A stretch of 64,000 nucleotides of DNA from Eurosta solidaginis. Lineage: Eukaryota; Arthropoda; Insecta; Diptera; Tephritidae. The notes beneath the pieces were generated by a model. The model saw only the letters and a program-made list of their open reading frames with translations. It was not told where the DNA came from and did no database searches. Positions 55,796 to 64,000 of this stretch are shown piece by piece. How positions within the stretch are numbered: the stretch's first letter is position 1; each line of letters starts with the position of its first letter. The stretch is taken from NCBI RefSeq assembly GCF_040869045.1, contig NC_090322.1:188851477-188915476 (forward strand). Direction: 5' to 3'. Position numbers and translations under genes: made by a program.

Positions 55796-58600
55796 TTTAA
55801 CTGAATAAAAATCATAGCTTTAAAAATTATATCGTACAAATTATGTACTCTGCAAAGAGTAAACCATGCAACGAAGGCAATTAGTTTACAACAACTTAGG
55901 CATTGCGTGGATGAGTGTGGTTGTAACAGTTCAATCAATGCAGCAGTTCGGGTTCGAACCCCATTACCGGGAGAAAATGCAAGGTATAATTGAAACAGCT
56001 GTCGCCTTCTTCGTCCTAATGTCACGTTGTTTAAATTTTTCCCATCTAATTAAAAAAATTAAAAATTGCTTCAAAAAATGTTTTCATACACTTAAAAACA
56101 ATGAGCGAAATTCCCGCTTAGTTACTTCAAATAAAAATTGACTTGCTTTAGATCAAATTTTGGTAACTCAAATCGTTACATTATCTACATATAATAACAA
56201 TTTACATTGAAGCTGGTTGCGAATTTACCTAAATTGCTATCTAAATACACAAAAAACCTGAACCGCTTTTTTGAGCATTCTTTTCAACCTAAATTGAAAT
56301 GTCAAGTTTTAAAAATGAACAAAGTTTTTGATTTCTCTTCAATTTTGTTTGTAAATTTTTAATGCATATTCGATGCGCATCTGCACACATACATATATAA
56401 CCGTGATAATTTTTGCGTTTTTGTAGTGGCAGCAAATTGTCCCATAATGATGGTGGCAGTTGTGAATCAAATCTGTGCAAATTTGTCTGACGTGGTCACT
56501 AATTGACCAAAAATGTGTAATCAGTGGCATGCCTTATGTTACCCACATCCTACTCCTCCTTATAAGATGTATCCACGACTCTCGGTGAAAAAGGCTGTAT
56601 AAGTTGGAGTCCATGCATTTCCATGTTTTGTCTAAGGAATTCCTATCGTGGTTCCCTCATGGCCATGTCTATTCGAAACATATATGTCTGCACATTGCAA
56701 ATACAATAAAACTTTTTTGTGTTATTTGTATTATTTTTCAGCACAAAAACAATTTAAATTGTGGTGCTTTTTATGAATTCGTCATGCCGGGAACGTGCTA
56801 AAAACATGTCACAAACTTTTCCACAGAAGGTGAACACAGGTTCCAATAAGCACCTTATCTTAAAAAAAATGTCTTGAATTTGAATCGTTTGTTCATTTTA
56901 TAGATCTGTAGATTTTCACGATAATTTGCTTTTATTAAATTATTTTGCTCTATTATGTTCAGCCATGAAGGCTGAAAAGAATTAAACATACCGCCTGACA
57001 TTACTATTTTCATTCTCCCCGTGATGCAATAAACACGACAGATGAAGTCAATATTACAAAATGTAGTTGCATTTGACAATCTTCGCCTTCATAAATTGAA
57101 GTGTTGCTGCAGAATTTATTTTAACCGGCAGGAAAATAACATCTGCGGTCTGCTTTTCTGTTTCCGGGAGGGTTTATTTGGTTTCCCTGAGAGTAAAATG
57201 AAAAGCTAAAGTCAACGAGACTGAATGGTTGGATCTTCAGAGTATCAAATTGTCTACCGCTAGGAAATAAAGAAACATACTGTTGACGTCAATATTATGA
57301 AGTTGCGGATGAGTATCTGGGCCGCTTTTAATACGAAAACTCGGGATTGACGGCATACGGTCTCAAAACTAAGCAATTATCTATGTACATCAAGTGTTGA
57401 GGATGAGGCTCTTTGAGCAGAAAGTGGTGGATGGGTTAAAAATATATAGCGGCAGAGGTTTTACAGCAGCGATGATTCAACGATTTATAGATTTACCTGA
57501 TGAAAAACAAAATTTTTACTTGACTGAACAGTATTCTAAACAGCTCCCTTTCATTCTTCCGTAAATCTTCCCGCTTTTCCTTTTAGCTTTCCCGCTATTG
57601 CCATATCTAAGTCTATCTCTCACTTTTCTTCTTAATTATATCCTTATTCTTAATATTCGTCTTAACAGCTTTTTACTACTTTGTCTCAAGCCATTTCCCG
57701 TATTCTTCTTTTACTTTTACTCGCCATCATACTCTTGTTCTCTTTACTCTTCCGACATCTTTTCAACGTCCGCTTTTTTCATTGCCATTTCGTCTATTTT
57801 ATCTTTATTTTCTGACATGCCTCCGTTTCCAATGAGGAGATTTATCGAGTTCGGCTTTCTCAGCAGATTACATTAATTAGGTAGTAAAAGAGTAGCACAA
57901 ATAGCACCAAAAATCGTCCCTCCCTCCTACTTTAAAATGCATGACCGGACTACAGGCGCCGTGAAATTTTTGTTGTTGTATTGGGTTCTCCCAAAGATTT
58001 TATCACATGTTTTTTTTCTATATTAGAAATTATATTTTCCCCGAGCGGAGATTCGAACTTGAGTTGTTGAATTTGCAGTCCCGCAGTACTACCATTAGAC
58101 TTACTATTGCTCAACCAACGTTTTTGTATGCCTTGAATATGTTACTTAAAATTTTTGCTTGTCGGTCTGCTTATTAAAGAAATTGTGATTTTGAACTTGA
58201 GGTACCTTTAAATGTGCTCTTTTGTTTTTTTTTTTTGTAAACTTTCAAGCCACTTTTAATAAAACAGAGGCGGTTGAAAAATTTCAGCTTAGTATCTTGA
58301 ACTCCGAAACAAGCCCCTAACTGACGACTTTCTTATCGCAAAAAAGCTATTCTAAATTAAGTCTGGCCCATTTTTGTAAAAATTATTGAGACAATTTTGT
58401 CCGAAATGAATTTTGTCCTTTTTTAGAGAAGTTTCAAAAGTTTTTGAATAATTATCTTCAAAAAAATTAATAAAGATTTTTTATGGCAAATTTCATTGAA
58501 AAGTTAACTTTGTCCTTGAATAGTTTTTATATTCGACACATCAAATAAGCTTGAAAAAAGTTTAAGTCTTAAACTTGTAGTCTTGAAAATGTATCGTAAA
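55796..58600. other. No gene seen; two weak tRNA-like sites
   Basis: AT-rich spacer. At about 55905-55975 a GCGTGGATGAGTGTGGTTG / CGGGTTCGAACCCC pair looks like box A and box B of a tRNA-derived repeat, but no cloverleaf is evident. 57590-57860 is CT-rich and its frame (57598-57876) is compositional. Another tRNA-like sequence is at 58037-58113. Confidence 0.5.
58037..58113 (-). repeat. tRNA-like sequence (pseudo-tRNA or SINE head)
   Basis: Minus strand: GTCTAATGGTAGTACTGCGG as a box A region, AACAACTCAAGTTCGAATCT as a box B region, and GAGCGGA/… end. The anticodon and acceptor stems are not clearly formed. A tRNA-derived repeat or decayed tRNA is likely. Confidence 0.4.
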
Positions 58601-58609
58601 TAAAATAAT

Positions 58610-58885
58610 TAAAAAAAATGTTTAACTTAAACGGTTTTATTGAAAACAATACTTACATTAAGTAATAATAATACTAAAAGCTAGAAAATAATATGGTCCT
58701 AGGTACTAGTCATCCACCTCATCATCAATCTAGGGCGTTGATCAGACAATTACATAAAGCGCTGTGCGCGTGAAATTTCTAAAAATGTGAGGCGTAGCAT
58801 AACTTGATTAAGGTTCAGTTGGTCTTACTCATGACTATCAATAGAAATTTGACCCGTCCAACGCTTTTATTCAATTGAATAAATT
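58610..58885. repeat. Foldback element F1, copy 3 (one arm plus loop)
   Basis: The left arm (AAACGGTTTTATTGAAAACA, TACTAAAAGCTAGAAAATAA, GGTCCTAGGTACTAGTCATC, TAGGGCGTTGATCAGACAAT) and the loop with TGTGAGGCGTAGCATAACTT are present. The right arm stops after GTCCAACGCTTTTATTCAAT at about 58877. Truncation removed the rest of the right arm. Confidence 0.78.
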
Positions 58886-59310
58886 TCTAAACAACAGACA
58901 CCCTGTAGTACATACAGATATATGGGACGTTTTTCGCATATGCGAAATATCTATTTTGCGGAATTTTTAATTAAATGAGGAATTTAGATATGCATATCAT
59001 GTTTTTATATGCAGCCAGTGTGCGATCCCCTCACAAAATGTGCCTACAAATGTGCGTGTGATTATGTGCATAAGTTTCCTAATACCATTAGCAGTTTTTT
59101 GAGCAAAATTAATGCGAGGATGGTTAAATCATAAAATTGAGTAAATAAATTTCACAGTCAGATGGAATGGATTTGGATAATTTGAAGGTGTGTAAAATAT
59201 TAATTACATACACAAAGGTTAATTAGAATTTGCAAAATTTCATGGAAATATTTATTTGGCATAACATTATATAACAATTGTTGTTGTTATATCGGCCTAT
59301 TGGTTTGTAA

Positions 59311-59750
59311 GATCGCGGGCTCGAATCGGGCTCAAGGCCTAACAATAATTATTTTTATATTATTGTTATGATAAATTTTTTCTTAATTGAAAAAATTATT
59401 AAATTAGAATAGGAGAAAGAAAAAATTTAGACAACTGCCAAAGCTCGTTGCTTAGATCCATTTCGGGAACTGCTAAATTCCTTCATCGGCAACGTTTAGG
59501 CGCCGCTGCTACACCATTCAAAAACCGCTGTGATGGCTGAATGGTTATAGCAGTGGCGCCTAAACGTTGCCGATGAAGGAATTTAACAGTTCCCGAAATG
59601 GATCTATACAACCAGCTTTGGCAGTTGTCTAAATTTTTTCTTTCTTCTATTCTAATTTAATAATTTTTTCAATTAAGAAAAATTTTATCATAACAATAAT
59701 AATGATAAAATAATTATTGTTAGGCCTTGAGCTCGATTCGAACCCGCGAT
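59311..59750. repeat. Hairpin of two inverted tRNA-like family 2 units
   Basis: Arms 59311-59520 and 59533-59750 are inverted copies (GATCGCGGGCTCGAATCGGG / CTCGATTCGAACCCGCGAT; AAATTCCTTCATCGGCAACG / CGTTGCCGATGAAGGAATTT). Each arm runs from a box-B-like end to a box-A-like GCTGTGATGGCTGAATGG near the centre, so the two heads sit back to back around a ~12-bp spacer. The single-arm relative is at 22745-23055. Confidence 0.78.
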
Positions 59751-60190
59751 ATAACATTATATATTTAGTTATTTTTATTAGAAATTATATAGAAAACATG
59801 AAAAATGTTTGAAGCTTTCACATAAAATAAAAGTATCATTTTAGCATCCCAGCAAACACAGAAAAGATATTTCTTCAAAGTTAGAGATATTTTAAATTTT
59901 TAATTTGGAAGTCACCATCATTCAGAATTTGAGAAATTTTAATTCGCTTGTATTAACCCGTGTTCATGTTTCTCCGCGATTTGCAGTACAATATTAGGTA
60001 TTAACAATGGACTTAAAGTTTTGAAACTTGTCACATAATGAAGAACTCACTGAAAGTTTAGCAAAAGGTAAAACAAGGAAGTGAAAGTTCGAGCGAAGGC
60101 GAACGGTTATATGTATACCCCTCTGTGTGCTTTCACATATATTTTAAGGATACATTTATTACCTTTCGTAAGAGGACATATATAGTAGAT

Positions 60191-61100
60191 TGACCCGATT
60201 TTGCATCAGATCTTTTTATATTTTTGATGCTGAATGCTAAAAATCTTTGAATAGGTCTCAGAAGACATTTCCCAGAGTTTGGAGGCGAATGTCGAAAATT
60301 TACTCGATGCGAGTGTCCGTTTTTTACGGCTCCATTTTAGAGCGACTCCTTGCAGAGAAAGCGGAGATAGTTTATCATAAAAAATTGGCCCGATAATAGG
60401 CTAACTGTATGGTTTTGAGGTCGCTGAACATGATGCCGGTATTACAACTAATATACAACTAATATATCTCGCAAAAATCACGAAAAATTGACAAAAAAAT
60501 GTACAAACAAAAGAAATTATCACTTTGAATGCTAAAATAAAATTTTTTAAAAATTTCGGTATACCGATATTGTATTGTTTTAATCATTTTTGGAGTTTTC
60601 TAGAAAAATAGCGAATGATTAAGCACCTCCAGTGAGTGAGTTTTTCTAGAAAACTCCAAGAATGATTCAAACAATGCAATATCGGAATTATTAACGAACT
60701 AAAAGTTTAAAAACTTAGAATTAACCTCAATAGTCCATTCCCAAAGTCATTGACCCGATTACATGTAATATTACTGTTTTTCATTTAAGTATTTTGCTCA
60801 TATCTTGAAGCGAGTTGAATTAAATTGAGCCCGCTTTTTTGCATCTCAAAGCCCTTCAAATTTCCTACATTATGCAGTATTACATGTTGGAAAAATAATT
60901 TCCGCATAATTTCGTATCGTCATAGCGACCCCGAAAACATATGGTGAGCCTATTAGCATATCAATTTTTATCATCAAGTATTAACGGCTTCTCTGCAAGG
61001 AAGCTCTAAAATAGAGTCGTAGAAAATGGACACTCGCATCCGGTAAAGTTTTAAGCGTTCAGCAACAAAAATATAAAGATATTATGCAAAATCGGGTCAG
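60191..61100. repeat. Nested inverted repeat inside family H
   Basis: Outer arms: TGACCCGATTTTGCAT (60191) with ATGCAAAATCGGGTCA (61084), and GCGAGTGTCC...GACTCCTTGCAGAGAA with TTCTCTGCAAGG...GGACACTCGC. Inner arms around 60565-60685: GGAGTTTTCTAGAAAAA with TTTTTCTAGAAAACTCC, flanked by TTGTTTTAATCATT / AATGATTCAAACAA. Confidence 0.78.
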
Positions 61101-61699
61101 TATAGTATACAGGTCCTTTTAATTAAAATAAATTTTTTTGTATAAAAGTGGTCCTTAACCGATTTTTTTAGGGCTATATTTTTGAAAAGCTGCACAGCGA
61201 GATCAACCGCCCTTGATTCCCGGCTTGCAAACGCCACTTTTCCAAAATTGTACTTTGCTTGTATTTTTCGCCATAAAGTTGACAAAATCGCCAAAACAAA
61301 TTTTCCGATAATTGTTAATGCATGATCCGAATTTTTCTGTTTTTTGAAATTTTCGTTATCGGAATTATCAATATATTCTGACTTCAGATTACCTCGTGTG
61401 CCAATTTTGGTGAACATATGAGAAAATCCGCCAAATTTAGGTTTTTTGGAGAAAAAATTTTTTTTTTGAAACATGGTATCACGCAAATATCTTTTTGTTA
61501 AGAACATTGAGGAGTAAATTGGAGCTATAGTGCATCGCCGTTACTCGTCTTACATAACGCCTCAAAAAGACATAGTCAAAAGATCGAGCAAAATATATAT
61601 AAATTGAGGTCGCAATGTTAAATATACATTTATTTCAACACTTCTGTTATGACGAAATTTTTTCAAAATATGGAGATATATGCAACTGTTAGTTTTGTA

Positions 61700-62080
61700 A
61701 AATTTTTTTGATACACGAGACCCGGTTTTGTAGATATCGGTAAAAATATAAAACCGAATAACCGCCAAATATTTTTTACTGCAAAGTTTGCAACACATTT
61801 ATTTTAACACCTTTCCACCGATTCTTTTGAAACTTTAAAAACACATAGATATGGGAACGAAGTATGTTTAGGTAAAAAAGTTTTAATACCGGATATCCGG
61901 TTTTGGAGATATTGATAAAAATATAAACCCGGAAAACCTTAAATTTTTTTTACTTATTTAAACACTTCTTAACCGATTGTGTTGAAATTTTATCAGGATG
62001 TATATATCTATGTGAGGTATATTTAGGTAAAATTTTGTTGATACTCGAAACCCGGTTTTAGAGATATCGGATACGGAGAG
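61700..62080 (+). repeat. Diverged tandem repeat, ~155-177 bp unit, 2-3 copies
   Basis: Landmarks CCGGTTTTGTAGATATCGGT (61723), CCGGTTTTGGAGATATTGAT (61900) and CCGGTTTTAGAGATATCGGA (62053), each preceded by TTTAGGTAAAA/TTTGATAC(AC)CGA-type sequence and followed by AAAAATATAAAACCG in the first two. Confidence 0.72.
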
Positions 62081-62089
62081 GGTCAGTTA

Positions 62090-62390
62090 AACATATTTCC
62101 AATAATCAAGCAGGCGAAGGCGAATTGTCCTGGGGTACAGGCAACATTTTCATGCGATGTGGGAATAGAGGTCCCTAGGATAACAACGCTAATACGCTAG
62201 AAGTGCGCGACGTCGAAAAAGGCTTCAAAAGCCTTAGAGAGAAGGGCGGGTGGAGGACCCGGACGTCACCACAAAGGTGCTAGAAGAGACCAACAGCCAA
62301 AATGGTGCAACGAGTCGAACTTAAGAGCACCCAGCACAGCATTTACAACACATTCCAGGGACCAATAATGAAATAGAATAAATGATAATT
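62090..62390. other. Unassigned GC-richer segment
   Basis: Composition differs from its surroundings (CGGGTGGAGGACCCGGACG near 62250). No continuous frame or recognised motif; possibly a remnant of a retrotransposon. Confidence 0.35.
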
Positions 62391-62619
62391 TGATAATTGA
62401 GTTTAGATAAGTACGTGAAATAAGTTTAGTAGAGACATATTGATTTTTGCTCTAGTTATCGTGTTAACGGCCGAACGGAAGGACAGACTGTCGACTGTGT
62501 ATAAAAACTGGGCGTGTCTTCAACCGATTTCGCCGATTTTCACAGAAAACAGTTATCGTCATATTTGTCATCCGATTTTGCAAATTTGTATTTAGAATAC
62601 ATATAGTAATAAGAGTAAC

Positions 62620-63056
62620 TTACTTACTTTACTTAATTGGCGCTTAACCGTCCAAACGGTTATGGCCGTCCAACAAGGCGCGCCAGTCGCTCCTTCGCTC
62701 CGCCAACCGGCGCCAATTGGTCACACCAAGGGAGTTTAAATCGTTTTCCACCTGGTCCTTCCAACGGAGTGGGGGCCGCCCTCTACCTCTGCTTCCATAG
62801 GCGGGTTCCGATAGAAACACTTTCTTGGCCGGAGCATCATCTTTCATTCGCATAACATGGCTTAGCCAGCGCAGCCGCTGCGTTTTAATTCGCTGGACTA
62901 TGTTGATGTCTGCGTATAGCTCGTACAGCTCATCATTAAATCTTCTTCGGTACTCGCCATCGCCAACGCGTAGAGGTCCATAAATCTTTCGAAGAACTTT
63001 TCTCTCGAACACTCCCAAAGCCGCTTCATCTGCTGTTGTCATGGTCCATGCTTCTG
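62620..63056 (-). mobile_element. RTE-like non-LTR retrotransposon, 5'-truncated
   Basis: A 437-bp insertion flanked by ATAAGAGTAAC (62609-62619 and 63057-63067), an 11-bp target duplication confirmed by the uninterrupted family A copy near 41400. The 3' end in element orientation is a ~20-bp UTR plus TAAG repeats (TTAAGTAAAGTAAGTAAG on the minus strand). 5' truncation is typical for target-primed insertion. Confidence 0.85.
62644..63056 (-). pseudogene. RTE-like ORF2 C-terminal fragment
   Basis: An open frame of about 137 element-derived codons ending at the TAA at 62646-62644. Motifs: FERKVLRKIYGP, YRRRFNDELYELYADINIV, QRLRWLSHVMRM, GRGRPPLRWKDQVENDL, GVTNWRRLAERRSDWRALL. This is the conserved C-terminal tail after the reverse transcriptase in RTE-like elements. 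It is intact as far as it goes but lacks endonuclease and RT, so it is non-functional. No internal stops suggests a fairly recent insertion, newer than the copy at 11255-11505. Confidence 0.8.
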
Positions 63057-63544
63057 ATAAGAGTAACATTCCTGCCAAATTTCATCTTGACATCTTCAAC
63101 GACTGGCAAATTACAGCTTGCAAAACTTTTAAAATACGATCTTTTAACCCTAGGACTTATACCCAACTTTTACTACGAGTTCTTATACCCGGGTACAGGT
63201 GTGGTCAGTAGCCTGTTTTACCCGTTTTTTCTCATTTTTTCTGAGAAACAAATTATTTTTTTAATGCAATGTTGTAGCTGACTGTTTACTAACATTTTAA
63301 GTAGTTATAAGCATATATTTGTAGCCTGCTTCTAAGAATTGCGCGCTTTCTAAGTTATTTTTAAGAAGTCAATAATTTCTATTGTTGTTAGAATTTTTAG
63401 AATACAACCTTTTTCGCGCACTCTTAATTATTTAGAAGAAGACATTATATTGTACCCTTGCTAGAATTTGCTGACAAACAACATTTGATATAATCCAACT
63501 ACCTGGAAGGTAAGAAATGCTTCCAGAAACTTAAGGGTTGCAGC

Positions 63545-63551
63545 TATATAA
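63545..63551 (+). promoter_or_regulatory. Probable TATA box of the piggyBac transposase gene
   Basis: TATATAA in the context CAGCTATATAAACGGCAG, about 110 bp upstream of the ATG at 63659, in a position consistent with transcription starting near 63575-63580 (TTCATTG). Confidence 0.55.
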
Positions 63552-63658
63552 ACGGCAGTTTTGCGAGTTTGTATTCATTGTAAAGAGTTCTTTTGAAGTG
63601 TGAAGTTGATTTATATTTGTGAAAATAACAAGTCAGAAAAAATTTTAAATATTACAAC

Positions 63659-64000
63659 ATGGATAGCAGAAGGAACATGGAATATTTGTCTTCGAATCAA
63701 TATATGAGGTAAATACAAATAACTCAAATATAATTTCATAAATGGAATAAAAATTAATTATTTTTATATAGATTATCTGACGCTGAAAAAGAGCAGTACA
63801 TACAAAACCTGTTTGACGAAATCTCAGATGATGAATTATTTTCCGACCCTGAAGGGGATGAAATAGAAAAAGTAGCAGTAGCAGATGGCGTGGTTGAATC
63901 GGATATAGAAGACCCTGATTACACAATTGACAATGCCCAGGTAGATGAGGCTGATTACGAAGAATCTGACAATGAATCCGATGCTGCAGATGATTCTGAG
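63659..64000 (+). CDS. piggyBac-like transposase, N-terminus, with one intron
   Basis: Exon 1 is 63659-63708 (ATG at 63659; MDSRRNMEYLSSNQYM). A 63-bp intron at 63709-63771 has GTAAAT at its start and TATATAG at its end, and splits an AG|A arginine codon. Exon 2 (63772 onward) is open to the window end: LSDAEKEQYIQNLFDEISDD, then a strongly acidic region (ESDIEDPDY, ADYEESDNESDAADDSE). Without splicing the frame meets TAA at once, so the intron is inferred from frame and splice signals. Acidic, low-complexity N-termini precede the DDE domain in piggyBac transposases, but the catalytic part lies outside the window. The encoded enzyme would cut and paste the element at TTAA. Identity rests on the adjacent TIR and N-terminal character. 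Confidence 0.75.

Larger units (their letters stand above)
60072..62090 (+). repeat. Dispersed repeat family H (A-like terminal layout)
   Basis: Begins AACAAGGAAGTGAAAGTTCG, then GAGCGAAGGCGAACGG (a hairpin-capable GTTCG...CGAAC) and TATATGTATACCC, matching the terminal layout of family A though not its exact sequence. The body has a nested inverted repeat (60191-61100) and a tandem repeat (61700-62080). The 136-codon minus frame at 61097-61507 lies in phrase-like sequence and has no recognised domain. The far end could not be placed with confidence. Confidence 0.55.
62390..63147 (+). repeat. Dispersed repeat family A, copy 6 (fragment), hit by two elements
   Basis: Internal family A phrases only: TTTTTGCTCTAGTTATCGTG, TTAACGGCCGAACGGAAGGA, ATAAAAACTGGGCGTG, AATAAGAGTAAC, TTCATCTTGACATCTTCAAC, AATTACAGCTTGCAAAACTT. 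It is interrupted by an RTE 3' end (62620-63056) and cut at TTAA (63144-63147) by piggyBac. Confidence 0.75.
63148..64000 (+). mobile_element. piggyBac-like DNA transposon, 5' end (continues beyond window)
   Basis: Starts CCCTAGGACTTATACCCAAC immediately after TTAA (63144-63147), inserted in family A sequence. The CCC start and TTAA site are hallmarks of piggyBac elements. About 400 bp of 5' region precede a TATA box and a transposase gene that begins at 63659 and runs off the window. Confidence 0.85.

Noticed and set aside
57598..57876. 92-residue hydrophobic and serine-rich frame
   Set aside because: CT-rich DNA gives L, S and F codons automatically. No conserved motif, and the same bias extends outside the frame.
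61097..61507. 136-residue minus-strand frame
   Set aside because: Lies in repeat family H with phrase-like sequence and A/T runs, no domain recognised; lysine- and phenylalanine-rich as expected from poly-A/T.

Overview
The window looks like intergenic or heterochromatin-like DNA from a higher dipteran, probably a tephritid fruit fly or close relative. That assignment is an inference from transposon content: a LOA-clade non-LTR element, BEL/Pao, Penelope, piggyBac, tRNA-derived SINEs and dispersed repeats carrying CCGT microsatellites. Base composition is AT-rich with long poly-A/T runs. I found no host protein-coding gene, no rRNA and no convincing functional tRNA. Every ORF I can support belongs to a mobile element. 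Most other short ORFs are shadows or chance frames in AT-rich or pyrimidine-rich DNA.

Layout. 1-7.3 kb: a SINE, then a small terminal-inverted-repeat (TIR) DNA element split by a near full-length LOA-clade retrotransposon (801-6683) with an intact 1200-residue ORF2 and a broken ORF1. 8.4-12.3 kb: a SINE, then decayed 3' ends of a LOA-like, an RTE-like and a Penelope element. 13.5-21.6 kb: a DNA transposon interrupted by a very young BEL/Pao element (13827-20700; 488-bp LTRs differing at one base; 5-bp target duplication; tRNA-Tyr primer site; one frameshift between gag-pro and pol). A second copy of the DNA transposon at 42.1-43.2 kb preserves the empty site. 22-28 kb: SINE-like fragments, the first large member of a dispersed repeat family (family A), and a degraded LOA-like RT. 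29-31 kb: a second family A copy with a nested 634-bp TIR element. 32.5-33 kb: a degenerate GGTTAT simple repeat. 33.9-37.8 kb: two foldback elements, one enclosing a tRNA-like sequence, plus a related repeat (family C). 38-42 kb: the largest family A copy, whose internal 130-bp minisatellite has about 19 units with higher-order structure. 44-48 kb: the second family C/foldback composite and a 600-bp near-perfect palindrome. 49.7-53.7 kb: two more family A copies, one holding a TTAA-flanked MITE. 54.7-59.8 kb: SINEs, a possible non-LTR leader, a truncated foldback and a hairpin made of inverted tRNA-like units. 60-62.1 kb: a repeat with similar terminal layout (family H). 62.4-64 kb: a family A fragment hit by an RTE 3' end and then by a piggyBac element whose transposase gene, with a small 5' intron, runs off the window edge.

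The elements interact mainly by nesting, which gives a relative order of insertion: family A, family C and the TIR elements are the older substrate, while the LOA, BEL and piggyBac insertions sit on top. The least explained material is the set of families A, C and H. They share a layout (hairpin-containing ends, TATACYC motifs and, in A and C, a CCGT microsatellite next to a conserved block), yet carry no visible protein-coding gene and contain expandable tandem repeats.
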